NCBI RefSeq assembly: GCF_040412425.1
Contig: NC_089743.1
Coordinates: 87,892,471 to 87,956,470 of the forward strand
Direction: 5' to 3'
Source: Macrobrachium rosenbergii
Lineage: Eukaryota; Arthropoda; Malacostraca; Decapoda; Palaemonidae
Length of the DNA stretch: 64,000 nucleotides
Both the position numbers and the translations under genes were made by a program. Position 1 is the stretch's first letter, and every line of letters starts with the position of its first letter. The notes below the pieces were generated by a model that saw only the letters and a program-made list of their open reading frames with translations, had not been told where the DNA came from and searched no databases. This document shows positions 45,000-56,528 of this stretch, piece by piece.

Positions 45000-46029
45000 A
45001 CCACTCCCTCACCATGTTATTTGGAGATGTACTGTACTTGGCCAAGTTGGCATGCTTTTTATTGCCATTACATGATGTGTGCTGGCACCTAGGAAAAATT
45101 AGTATCCCAACCATGATGACTTGAGAAAACCATCTAAGACTTTGTAGTACTATCCATAAGGACTACTGCATGATGGATTAAAGTATCAGAGCGCTTGTAA
45201 TTCAAAATGCAGTATGTCATTGACAATTAAGAACATGCTGTTTTTAGCATCAGAGAAATAGCCTCAAACCCAATTGTTTTTGTTATAAAGCAATTTACTG
45301 AAATTTGACATGACCAGAAGAAACCAAAAGAAAAATAAAAAGTAGTGTAAAAGGCAATGTACCTTGAGCTAATGGGGCACTGTAAGGAATCATGAGTACT
45401 GTTTACAATCTGAAATTTGACATGACTAGAAGAGACCAAAGGAAAAGTAAAAAGTACTGTGTAAAAGGAAATGTACCTTGAGCTAATGGGGAACTGTGAA
45501 GAATCATGAGTACTGTTTACAACCTATTGTTTAAAGCAACCCCAAACCTAGTCTACATTGAATTTAAAATCATTGACAAAAACAGCCATTTCAAGTGCTT
45601 TAGTAATAAATTTTAAAAAATGTAATGGCTGTAACAAAATTAAACATGGACTTATTTAATGAGGTAAAATATTTATAATACTTTTGATCAACACCAATGA
45701 GGGCTTGGATAGTATACAAACCATAATTTTATTTTTCCTAACTTTCCAGGAAGAGTTGGCTTTTATAGGAGGTCAAATATGACTTTTCCCAGGCTGAAAA
45801 AAACTTCCTAAGGTGTCTGTAAGTGTACATTAGTTTTGTAAGATCAGTGTTTTTTCAGTTAGTATGAAAAAACTTTAAATAGGCTCAAGGACTTCTTAAC
45901 ATTTGAATTTCTAGTTTGTCAACTAAGAAGACCAGGCTTGTACATGTATATCAACTGCAGTAGTCTGGTAACTTATATTATGGATTCTTTGTCTGCTTAT
46001 AGATGATTATATAACTGTACATATATAAG
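45000..46029. other. Spacer with a 112-bp tandem duplication
   Basis: Apart from the duplication at 45298-45523, no feature was recognised. Confidence 0.4.
45298..45523. repeat. Tandem duplication, ~112-bp period
   Basis: CTGAAATTTGACATGAC begins at 45298 and 45410. Both units end with CATGAGTACTGTTTACAA and share ATGTACCTTGAGCTAATGGG. The difference is about 7% by eye. Confidence 0.88.
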
Positions 46030-47012
46030 GAATGGTATTGTTGCTTCTAGAAAGTCAAATCTTTAATAGTAACAGTATGGCCAGCAGAAACTTCAGCATT
46101 TTCAGTTATAAATTTATTTATTTCCATGTGGTTAGTTACGATGTATCTTCATTGTTCACAAACGTACCTCTCACTGAAACTATATATATAATAATTAGCA
46201 CTTTATTTCGTACTGAAGTGCTTTTGAAGGTTTTGATACTAATTCTTGTAGGACACTGTTGGGACTGGCTGTGATGGATAAATATTTCATTTTTAGCAAA
46301 AAAAAGTATTTAAACAAACTGATGGCATGGCAATGGGTTTTCCTTTAGGTCACACTTTTGCCCATATTTTTGTATCACTTACAAAAACTGTTTCTTGATC
46401 ACTGTCCTCCGTCTTTTAAACCTGTTTTTTGTAAAAGATACATAGGTGATACATTTGTACTTTTTAAAGAAAAAGATCATGCACATTTGTTCCTGAAGTT
46501 CATGAACCCATTTCTTTCGAACATTAGTTTTAATATGGACATAGAGTCAGATAACGAACTGCCATTTTTAGATGTATATAACAGTTTCATGATGTAATGT
46601 CAGTTTTTAATAGGTGTTTTCAAAAAGACTTACTTGATTGGGAACAAATTTTTTTAGCATTTATCCATTGGTTTTTAAACTTATGCTTGTAAAACTTTGT
46701 TATGTATGGCATCTAATTTATCATGCAATTGGGTCAAATGTCGTGAGGTAATTTTCTTGCAAAACTGTTTTAGCAGAAGTTGTTATCCATCCCACCTATT
46801 TGAGAAAATTTTTAGGGTTTTTAATTGACATTGTTAAGCCTAAAACATCCACTTTTAATGTACCTAAAAAAAGAGTTATATATATCTTTGCCCTTTTGCT
46901 CAACGTACAAACATGTAAAACGAGAACTCACTGTGGTACTTAGCAGTACAGTATGTATCCATATTATTAAATTTTATTTTAGTTTCAAGAACTGTCAGAG
47001 ATGTGTGTAGCA
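46030..47012 (+). pseudogene. Penelope-like element RT remnant
   Basis: In order: SYDVSSLFTNVPLTETI (~46135-46185, first catalytic Asp block), TDGMAMGFPLGHTFAHIFVS (~46318-46377, the GxAMGxPLxP motif), and PPSFKPVFCKRYIGDTFVLF (~46407-46466). The last is the catalytic block, where the family's usual Y-V-D-D is Y-I-G-D. ELPFLDVY (46556-46579) and PKKELYISLPF (~46863-46895) follow. Blocks lie in different frames with stops. A GIY-YIG endonuclease is not recognisable afterwards. This is a dead copy. Confidence 0.85.
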
Positions 47013-48369
47013 AGTCAGTCTTTCTTCAGCAGAGACTTCAGGCTTCTTTGCCTTGCAGGGATGTGAACAACTATTAATTTAAAGATTTGTTCCAGGGAGG
47101 AGAAATGTCACAGCTAATGCTGAGATGAGGAGAAATTAGTGAATCTTTTGTAATGGGTGATACATTCTTAGGAAAACCAACATCTATGGATGGTGTTGGG
47201 CATTCTGTTGCTGAAATTAATTGTACTGTTGGATACAGTGTTCTTTGTTCCTGCATGCAAAAGTTGATGTCTTAGTATATGACGTGGGAAGTTTTCAGGC
47301 ATAAGTATTCCTTGTATTCTGTCCATTGATGTTTCTGTTTAATGAAGTGGCTGTGTTCAAAGAACTGTTGATTTCAATTGCCCCAGCAATGTTGCCCGTA
47401 GATCACCATTTTCTTCTAACAGGCATCCACTGAGGAATCATGAAAATGGCCAGTCTTTCAGTGACTTACAGTGCAAGGTTTCATCACAATCTCCCTGCCA
47501 TGAACATGAGTGCTTGGAGATCATCTTCCTGCTCCAAAGACAGAGAGGATTGCTGTGGGTTCGCTACAAAAGATTGCAAGACTTTGGCTGTTATCAACAG
47601 TGAACATTTACTATGTTGACCATATTTTGTGACTGGTACCAAGAAAATATCCTGTTACTGTATTGTTCCCTAAGTTCCAAAGATAGCAAATTTCCATATA
47701 TCAGGTAGAAATGGCAATGAGCCTGCCAGTGCCAACCATTAAGGGTTACAGGTTAGTGCTACCATATGTCTATTATGCATGGTAAGTTGTTATTCTATGG
47801 GTTTAGTAGGAAGCATGATGATTTGGGTACATTATCTTGCTTTATTAACCATCAGTCAGTAAGCTGAGAAAAATATTAATACTGTTGTTCGTGTAATTTT
47901 AATGTTGCAAACAAATTGTTTACAGATTTTATTGTAGGGCTTTGCTCTGCCGCCCCAGACACTCCCTGGTTGCCAGTGCTATATTGATGTATGGTAAAAA
48001 ATTGTATGAAGCCCTAGGAGGTGCTCTGGGAACTTGTATGTTCTAGCTAGGGGCAGGGTAGTTGCTACTGTAGAAGATAATTTGTAAACTTCTACAATAA
48101 TTCTACTAAAATTAATTGTTGTCACTTCAGGGTAGCATCGGTCTTAGTTAGGAACATGGAAAACTGACACTGAAGTACTGCAAGTCATCACAGTGCGATG
48201 GTTGATTGGTGTAGATTAAACTGGCCTCATGCCAGTACAATCCCTTCCTTTTGAGTGGATCTTGTGGTAAGGTGTTAAAGAGTATAAGATCACTACTGTT
48301 TTCCAAAAGTTTGTTGGACTTGCAAGTTCTCCTTCTGTTTGGAGGAAGGGACACACTGCTACATTAACT
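47013..48369. other. Spacer, no recognised gene
   Basis: An ATG-less open stretch (~47350-47615, +) reads a mixed hydrophilic sequence without a known motif. Nothing else is supported. Confidence 0.35.
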
Positions 48370-49510
48370 CAGGGACCAAGTATATCCTCATGCTCCTCAG
48401 AATATAGGCAGATTTAAATTACCCATGTGTTAGCTAAGGTTTTTGAGAAACTGCTCTCTAAGCATCTCTGAAGGTTTCTTGAAGGCCTTGGGTCTTGTGA
48501 TGCACTCTTGTCAATGTCTACCATTTTGCTGAGTGCTCTTGATAATAGTGCAGATGCATGTATGGTTGGTGGCCAACAGAGCAGTATTAGTAAGTCATTT
48601 CAGGTGTTCCTCAAGGTAGTGTTCTTAGGCTTTACTATTTATTATCTGTAAAGGTGACATGTGGCAAGGTCTGGAGAACAAATTGATCTCAAACACTGAT
48701 GATGCTAGTTGTCTGGCTGTTATTCGGTCTTCATGCCTTAGGTCTATGGTTGCAGATTCCTTGAATGGAGATCTATTACATATATTTCTGCAACTCAGTA
48801 TATGGTCCATCCAGTACACTTTTGTCTTTGGATTCTGACTCGCATCTAAATGGTACAGTTTTAAATGTCAGTGACTTTCTTTAAGATTTTAGGTGTAACT
48901 TTTGATAATATTGCTAACTGTTTTTTCAAAAAGTTGGTATCTTGCAGAAGTGTTTTCAGATTTTTCATGTTGATGCTATCATGTCTAAGCATTTTAACTT
49001 TCTTTTTCCATGTTTGAAGTACTGTTCTTCAGTGTGGTCTTCTCACCTCACTCTTGGATAATTTTGTCATCAATGAAGCATATTTTGTCAATTGTTAATG
49101 CTGGCTTGTGCCATAGACATCAAGTGAGTTCATTATGTTTGTTGCATTAAATGTGTGTGCTACAATGACAAAACACCCTCTGCACTCTTCTTACTGGACC
49201 TAGCTGTTTTGCTGCAAACAGTGTGTTGTTTTCTATTATCAGGTTTATAAATTCTCAGTTTGCTATGAGTTTTATCTTGGCCACAACTAAAATGTGGAAC
49301 AGTTTTCCAAGTGTAGCTGTGGAGTCTTTTTATCTGCAAGTGTGTGAGGAAGGAGCAAATTCATTTATGCTTTCTGCTGACATGTCCTGAATTCAGTTGT
49401 ATTGGTTTTATTTTCTATTCCTTCATATTTAATTATTTATTGCCTTGTATCTCTTTGCAGATGGATTTCCCTTTGAAGCAGTCTTGGGTTTATACTGTAG
49501 TCCACTGACT
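48370..49510 (+). mobile_element. Second copy of the jockey/CR1-like LINE, worn
   Basis: Near 48655-48720 a frame reads MWQGLENKLISNTDDASCLA. It lines up with the first copy's GLENKIAQFADDATLMS, but FADD has become NTDD. Later pieces (SSVWSSHLTL near 49030, FPLKQSWVYT near 49470) continue the same family. Many stops are present. It is older than the 41.6-kb copy. Confidence 0.7.
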
Positions 49511-50440
49511 GCATCCATAATGGATCCACCTGGAGATTTAAAGACAGAACGAAATGCCTAGTGTGAACTTACAGACTAGACCTTACTAACGGAGATGAAG
49601 TCTCCCCATTTTGTTGTTGTACAAAGGAGCTAGACTTCCCTGAAGAACTTGAATCTCACTGACCCTGTTATCTGTGGAGTAGGAGCCAAAGCTGTTGTGT
49701 ATCCTCCAAGGTACAGTAATCCTCTTGAAAAACCAATCACTTACATGAGGTACCACGTGACAAGACGAATTTGTCTTGCAAATGGAGGTTGGAGGACTTC
49801 CTTGCAAAACATCTTACAGCCTGCAAACAGTGATGTATTAGTAACTTGAAGGTACCCGTACAATCTGTATGACTGACCTGTTCAGATGAAAGGGCAGGTT
49901 CCCTTTCCTGTTCCCATACATGAGGAAAGCAGCTGGACATCTGCTACGTGAAAGATACACTGTCTTCAGAACAAGGCACAGTATTTTAATTGCTTCTGCT
50001 GAGTATCGGCTGATCATCTGGCATTTCAGTACTTCAAGGTTTGACTGCAGTTATTTGCAATCTTGGTTTAGATAAATAAAAAGACAGCTATTATTCCATG
50101 AGATCTCTTTACTTTTAAAGTAAAAATATCATAATTAAAATCTTGACTAAAGTTTAAAAAATCATCCATATCATAGAGTAATTCCTAGTTTGAAGGTCCA
50201 AGTGTTCTTACAGCATATACCTGCTCAAATCGTAGTATAAAATACAGTGTGGTATATGTTCTACTGTATCAGATTTTTGTTGAGTTATATGTGCAACTTA
50301 CACTGACATTTTTTTTTCAAAGCATATGGGGATCACACAATGTGGAAAATTTTTTTTGGTTGTAGTACTGTCTTCATTCAATAGGACAACATTCCCGTCA
50401 GGGAACATAATATCTGAATCGTGGATGTAAAGTTTGTAGA
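49511..50440. other. Spacer downstream of gene B
   Basis: No recognised gene or repeat. It includes the presumed 3' untranslated region of gene B on the - strand. No clear AATAAA was seen close to the stop. Confidence 0.35.
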
Positions 50441-50761
50441 TCACATCCTTGTGTTGGTATGCTCATCTGAGGCTTGGTAGTCCTCCGAAGGTAGTGTGGT
50501 GTGTAGAGTGTTTGTGGAGATTCCGGCCCCTAGTGTATCTGTCGAAGCATTTGCGTCGTTATTGGTTGTTGCAATGTCAATGGTGGAAGTTGAAAGACCG
50601 AGGTTGTCATATCCTTGAGGTCCAATATCACTCCCTTCTTCGGGGCAAGATGATTCAGACGGCTGTCTCATTCTGCAGTGAGAAGGCCGGATTTGTAGAC
50701 TAGAATCACCTGACGCTGATTGTGTCATGGATGATGTTCTTACTTGAAGGCTGCTATCACT
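50441..50761 (-). CDS. Gene B, cytoplasmic-tail terminal exon
   Basis: On the - strand: acceptor TTTTCAG, phase 0, 106 codons, TGA at 50443-50441. It starts SDSSLQVRTSS and carries the block shared with gene A: RQPSESSCPEEGSDI, PQGYDNLGLSTSTID, STDTLGAGISTNTLHTTLPS. It is Ser/Thr-rich with no hydrophobic segment, consistent with a cytoplasmic tail after the transmembrane exon. The linker between the conserved blocks differs from gene A in length and sequence, while the blocks are nearly fixed. Confidence 0.75.
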   Translation of the reverse strand, partial: SDSSLQVRTSSMTQSASGDSSLQIRPSHCRMRQPSESSCPEEGSDIGPQGYDNLGLSTSTIDIATTNNDANASTDTLGAGISTNTLHTTLPSEDYQASDEHTNTRM

Positions 50762-50899
50762 CTGAAAAGATTCAAGATGTTAATATTAAGTAATGTAAGA
50801 ATTATATCGTGTACAGAATACATCACTGTTTTTCAGACAGGCAGTATCTTCTGCAAGCATTTTTATATGGAATTTTCGACAACATTTAAGAGTTCATAC

Positions 50900-51150
50900 C
50901 TGCTTATCGACTATCCTGCTGATAGTCAAGGTGTCAGCAACACCAATACTGTTTTTTGTTGGTGCATTATCTTTAGAAGCATTGATCATTTTCTTCTTGC
51001 AGAAGAAAACTGGAAGATCAAGCTTTGGGAAATTGTCAGCGCCCTGGACAAATAACACAATCATTACTAGTAGCATGAGTAGTACCACACATAGTTGTAC
51101 TCCGGTCGTTGCTTTTAGTTCTGATATAGAAGACTCCATGGCTGCTATTC
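50900..51150 (-). CDS. Gene B, transmembrane exon
   Basis: On the - strand: a pyrimidine-rich acceptor (CTCCTATCTCCAAAG) then GAATAGCAGCC, start phase 1, end phase 0 at CAG/GTATGA. It encodes AAMESSISELKATTGV, a hydrophobic helix (LCVVLLMLLVMIVLFVQ), a segment ending LPVFFCKKK, and a linker ending SRIVDKQ. The intron to the tail exon is only 138 bp (50762-50899), against 1470 bp in gene A. The ATG at 51139 could in principle be a start. Homology to gene A continues upstream of it to the acceptor, so I read it as internal. Confidence 0.72.
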
Positions 51151-52499
51151 CTTTGGAGATAGGAGAGGCAAAAGAAGAAAATTATTGAGGCATTCACACT
51201 TGTAATCTAATTCAAGTTCCATTTCTCATCAAGAAGTGAAGTGATAAGGAATCTGAAACTTTTGTTTACTTTGGCTCTCAAAACTCTGCTGTTAACAAAC
51301 ACCTATTTAAACGTCTATCATTTAAAAAATATAGACATAAGAAATGCAAGGAAATTACTTCTAGGTTGGGAAATTATACTCACTTTCTGGGATGGAGAGA
51401 GAATTTGGATCTAACCGACCAAGCCCTGTGGAGATATAAAGTAAAATTACTTACAGTCTCCAATTTGTTCATGCTAACGAGATGACCTGTATGTTTGACA
51501 GGTTACTGCTTAGGTAACTAATCCATTTTAATTAAGATGGGGAGACTGACAGTTGAAACAAATATATAGACTTGTGGGTCTAACCCAAAGCAGTTTCTGA
51601 AGAAACTGAGAACAGAAATGAGTCAAGTGACACTGCATTTAGAACCTGAATTTCCCCTTGCGTTTTCGAGTTGCTCCAGAAACAAGACCCCGTGTTGGCG
51701 AAAGAACAGCCTAATCTACAGGCTATCAAGAAATCATATGTGACGATAACAGTTGTTATCGTCACATATGATTTCTTGATAGCCTGCATCAATTAATATA
51801 TTCAAGTCTACCGAAAATCAGTTGTTCCATTTGTATTGTTTGTTCTTGAACTTTACAGCTCTGTATTTTAAAAAAGCCTAATAGAGTATTTGTTTTGCAT
51901 TTTATATTCATCGTCAGTAAATAAAGTGTTGTAGCAAATTCATATGTGAACACATCACAGGTTCAGATGGAAAGTATCACAAGTACAATGGCAGACTGAG
52001 TTAACAGATACGCAAGTACAATACTTTAATACGATATCACCCTCACTCATTTAGCTGGGTAAGTGTAGAGGAGGTGTTGGGAAGGACGATATGTCCAGAA
52101 AGCGAGAGGTGACTTGCAGCAAGTTTAAGGCCTGTTGGGGTTGCCTTAAGGCAAGAGTCCGTGCTAGTACAAGGCTGGCTCAGTCTAAAACGCAGTGTGC
52201 TGGGTGCTGTCAATCTGCTGTTGGTGTGCCTCCATTAGCTAATGTTGTGGGGAGTCATCCTCGATTCAGCAGTTAGCTTATGAATGTTCCAGTCAGCATT
52301 GTCTTTTTTTATCTCTCTCTCGGGGGGCAGTCTTTATAAGGGGGACGGTTTAATCTTTAAAAATAAGCTAATTCCAAAGTCATATGAACATTTAACATAA
52401 CAATGTTAGGACTACATTCTTTAAGTGTTAAGATAATAACTTTGAGAATGTTTACATAAGAATTTAAAAGAATTTTGTTCCTGTCAGTTAGATCGAGAT
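51151..52499. other. Spacer with a perfect 68-bp palindrome
   Basis: The palindrome is at 51719-51786. A 61-codon Cys-containing open frame at 52091-52276 (+) has the spacing C-x5-C-x2-C-x17-C-x2-C-C and no family I recognise. No other feature. Confidence 0.35.
51719..51786. repeat. Perfect palindrome, 33-bp arms, 2-base loop
   Basis: The left arm (51719-51751) starts CAGGCTATCAAGAAATC. The right arm (51754-51786) is its exact reverse complement. The loop is GT. Confidence 0.97.
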
Positions 52500-53425
52500 G
52501 GTACCATTTAGCTCCGCCATTTTGGCTCCGATTTTATAGCACTATCGTTTCGGCGCTCATGCTTTTGGCATTCAACAATTTGGCGCTGTCAATAGTACCT
52601 AGTAATGCTTATCACCCAAACTATTTTTCTTAAACCTTTAAAGCCAGTGTTACCTAGTTCATGCTTATCACCAAAACTACTTTTCTTACATCTGTTTCTC
52701 TTTAACTTGAAAAACATTTTAAAGTAAATATTACAAGTATAGGAACTGCCTCGTGACTACTAAGCATCTAGTCATGTGCATCATACTACAACTGTGCATT
52801 TCAGGGCCGTGTCTAATAGATTTTCGTCGATAAAATCTTTACAAAGCATCGGATACGGATCGTATTTTGGAAATAGCTATTTGAAGCCACAGCCTAATTT
52901 GCAAAAACATGCAGTGAAGACTAATGTTGATAATTTAAGGCACTTATCAGAGTAAATCAAAGAAATTTAAAGGGAAACTTTGCTAAATCTAGTAAGCACC
53001 CAGAGAGAAGCTGGCTAGTTGTGACGTAAACTATGACATCAGACGTAATAGCAGGGTTCCCAGTAGTATGATAACGATCGTAAAAACACAAGTATTTGAC
53101 CCTCTTGTACAATAAGCAATACCTCGAGTAGGATATGCGATAACTATCGAAAAAGAATTTTTTTTTCTCTATTTCCATCGAAAGTTCTTCACTTATGTTC
53201 TGCTCAAATCGCAAGACCCTGATAAATACCCGGCTGGCTTAATCTTAAACAACAGCATATTTTACATAATCTTATATTACAATTCTTTATTTCATATTTC
53301 CTTCAATTTCAATAAAGTTCAGTATAATCAATGGATTAGTGGATTATAAAATTTAGGGCATAACCCAAGTGCTTGGACTATGGGTTACGAGTTTCGCTCA
53401 GCACTACAATGTAGGTATCAAAAAG

Positions 53426-53429
<4 letters not shown>

Positions 53430-53482
<53 letters not shown>
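53430..53482. repeat. (TA)n microsatellite inside the MULE
   Basis: About 26 perfect TA units. Confidence 0.95.
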
Positions 53483-53486
<4 letters not shown>

Positions 53487-53799
53487 AACGATGTAAATGA
53501 AATAATCAAAATAACTGAAAATTGAAAGAATGAGTAACTTCAAATCCATAAAAATAGATAAAACTGGGAATAGGCTACATAGACGCACTGATAACCACTC
53601 AACAACCCTACAACAAATATTAGTGACAGTTTCAAGTTAATGAATCAAACGTATAGAAACAACAAAACTGACATGACTCATCGAAAAGATGAGAGAGAGA
53701 GTATGTAGGGTAGGAGTTTGAGTGTGTGAAACAATATAAGAATTCCATATACTACTACTACTACCAACTTCTGAGTCTTCATTCATAAAGTATATTGGC

Positions 53800-54508
53800 G
53801 GGATGTCTAGTAAAGTACGTCATACTACGGTACCAGCATGTTTCAGATGGTTCATGACACAATCCCAGGGTGAAATTCAAGAAAAATTTCTTGTGGCTTT
53901 GAACAAGCACCTATTTCTGCAATGGAAGAATGTTTTCCAGGAGTAATGATATAAGGGCGTTTCTTCTATTTAGCACATAATATACATAAGCATCTTAAAC
54001 AGACTGGGTTCCAGGTTTTATATAACAATGATTCAGAATTTACTTTTAAGAGCTTTGTGCCCTTTCCTTACTTGGATAACTAAATCGATGCCCTTTCAAA
54101 AGACTTGCCTCTAGAACTTCAACCACTGCTTAACTGGTTTGAAGATAATTACGTAGGACGACCAACGAGAAGAGGCCGCTCTATTTCCTTCAGAGATGTG
54201 GAACCAGTACAATCGGACAATTGCTGGAGAGGACCGAACTAACAGTCACGCAGAAGTAGCGCATAGAAAAATATACGCGGAATTAGTTCACTGCCCCATT
54301 ATATGGAAATTTATTCATGGACTGGGAAAAAATTCTAAAGAGCCGAGATACACATTATGAACAAATGGTTGCTGGCCATGCTTCTAAACAAGGACTTCTT
54401 AAGTATGTGAGAGCTGATGAGCGCATTTTGAATACTGTGCGACATTTTGATGAAATGGAACCATCAGAATATTTGCGTGGTTTAGCCCACAATTACGAAA
54501 TACATTAA
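53800..54508 (+). pseudogene. MULE transposase C-terminal remnant
   Basis: Pieces in order across frames are LAHNIHKHLKQTGFQVLYNN (~53971-54030), LNWFEDNYVGRPTRRG (~54130-54178), TNSHAEVAHRKIYAEL (~54240-54287) and EYLRGLAHNYEIH (54467-54505). The W/YFEDNY(I/V)GR motif and the closing YLRGIAHN are typical of the MULE/FLYWCH-associated proteins of invertebrates. A one-base change in the A-run near 54329 shifts the frame. At least one stop lies before the FEDNY block. The catalytic DDE core is not recognisable. Confidence 0.75.
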
Positions 54509-54879
54509 ATTACTGTTTTTAATTATAATTTTCTTTTTCTTTTACATAAATGTTTTAGGCCAGAATAAAGGTTTCGCATAATTTTGTATCCTTGTTTAAT
54601 TTAATCCATTTCTGCCATCCTGTAATTTTAATTTTGGCGCCAGACCGTGGTGGGCCAAAAGCATGAGCGCAGTAACTGAGCACCGAAAAACTGGGGCTAA
54701 AAAGACGGCGCCAAAAAGCACCCGACCCCAATTAGATACCCTCTATAGTACTAATCTTTGTGAAAAAAAAAAAATAGTAACTCACGGCAAAAGTTACTAG
54801 AAATTTTTGGAACGCGACTGAAACGAGTGTAAGATTTTCCTACTTCAGAGTAGGCGTCGAAAAACCTGCCATTCTCTCA

Positions 54880-55212
54880 CCAGGGATCTTCATTCATCAG
54901 TCACAGGCAGTCACCTGCCAGCAGCTCCTTGTAATGTTATTGTTACTCTGTCGCCGTACAGACTACAGCAGAACGAGAGCAGGTACTCCCTAATTGTGCT
55001 GTGTGTTTTGCCATTCTGTTGAGTGTGTTTTGTGATAATCTCTACCCAAGAATGGACGAAAAAGTCGTGCCAGAGGCCTGAAAATAACAAGGGAGGCAAA
55101 GAATTGAACACCAGATTAGGCATAGGTGTAGCCCTAGCCTAAAACCAGCACACCCAGTCAACTTCAGACTGTCAGAAGTACATAGGCAAGAATTTGATAA
55201 CTTCATAGATGG
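54880..55212 (+). other. Possible 5' untranslated exon (weak)
   Basis: TCATCAGTCACAG at ~54894 resembles an arthropod initiator (TCAGT). A donor, GATG/GTAAGT, lies at 55212/55213. The interval has a lower AT content than its flanks and contains only a short ATG frame. No downstream coding exon was identified. Confidence 0.2.
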
Positions 55213-56457
55213 TAAGTACTTACTGTTCGGTTAGTAAAATTATTTAAAATTTACAAAATATAAGAATTAAGCCTAGGCTGTTTGACATGGTTCTACTCCA
55301 TATTGCATTGCTTGCCAAGGGTATTCATGTAAACGCCTTCGGTATGTGTATTATGTTATGGACATACTTTGCCATTGCTTATGATCATGAATCATATTTC
55401 GTAAAGACACCAGTGAACTTAATGAAATGAAAATGAGGTTAAAACTGAATAAAAATCACTTTGAAAAGTGTTGTGAAGAACGATTTTCAACAGAATGATT
55501 CCTTCAGTGTTTGTCTCGGAGTGTTGAATTCGCTCAAGTTTCGTTAGTAAACCAGCGCGAATTCTTGATTTATCAATAATGGAATATGTATTTAAGATAA
55601 TGGTAAGAGAGGTTTCTCACATCCCGTGCCATTGAATGTTCTTTTTAATTGAGGTGTATTTATGAATTAAAATATCCAATACGCATTATGTAAATGTGTA
55701 ACCGCCATAGTCAAGTATAGGTCTTGGGGTTTCAAGGGGTTTGTCGTAGGGAAGGATAGTTAGGATGTATATCTGTTGAATCATGAATTTTCTGGTGTAT
55801 TTGCATGAGTTTTGAAAAGTGTTCGTATTTTTTCTCAGGGCGCGGGGAGTGCCTGGAGTCCATAGGCCTAGTTTGCCGAGTTACGGGGGTGAGGCCAGGA
55901 ATGGCAGTTGCATAATACAAAAATGGTTTGCCCAGGCCGACGTAATAACGACCAGAATCATTCGTAACAGCTGAATTACTGGGAAAAACGTGAAACTGGC
56001 TAAAACGTCATTGTGTTTACTTAAAGAATTTTACTTTAAAGTTTCTAAATTTTAACGTCACAGAGACATTCCGCTCTGTGGAGTTTGCTTAGCAAGTTAG
56101 TCTTTGGCCCGTTTTCACGAATAACGCAATGGGCCTCATATTTTTCATCCAGTTTTCTCATTTATTTCCCTTTGTATTCAAGAGCATTATAATTTACAGC
56201 AAGATAACCTTAATTAAATGATAATGTTTTGAGCTTTTTAAAATATTTAGGTGTTATTCTTTGGTATTGTAACACCAGATAACTGTCAAACTTCCCAGGA
56301 TTACATGGGATTACAAATTGGTTACTACTATACTATGATTACCGAGCTGTTCGCGACCTACCAAAAATAAGGATGCTGTCAACTACCCAACCTAACTAAG
56401 GCCTATGGCAATTATTACTGTACTTCCTCGAACTATATACAAAACTATTTGATCCCC
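55213..56457. other. Spacer, no recognised gene
   Basis: No feature is supported. Confidence 0.4.
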
Positions 56458-56528
56458 CAGGGGCTAGTACTAAACACGGCGAAACAGTGATTCACCTACA
56501 CTTTCGCCGTGTTTAGTACTAGCCCCTG
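56458..56528. repeat. Hairpin with perfect 27-bp arms
   Basis: The left arm (56458-56484) starts CAGGGGCTAGTACTAAAC. The right arm (56502-56528) is its exact reverse complement, with a 17-base loop. Outside the arms GATCCCC and GGGGTCC extend the pairing imperfectly. Confidence 0.95.

Larger units (their letters stand above)
52500..54740 (+). mobile_element. MULE-type DNA transposon with long TIRs
   Basis: The left terminus (52500-52590) and right terminus (54633-54740, reverse complement) share GGTAYC, a GC-rich TTTGGC(G/T)CC pattern and an exact 17-mer, GCGCTCATGCTTTTGGC. Between them lies a broken MULE-like transposase (53800-54508). A (TA)n tract (53430-53482) has expanded inside. The size (2.24 kb) suggests internal loss, since intact MULE coding regions are longer. 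No matching 8-11 bp target duplication was evident. Confidence 0.6.

Noticed and set aside
51128..51139. ATG at 51139 (-) as the start of gene B
   Set aside because: Homology with gene A continues upstream to a splice acceptor in the same phase, so the Met is probably internal.
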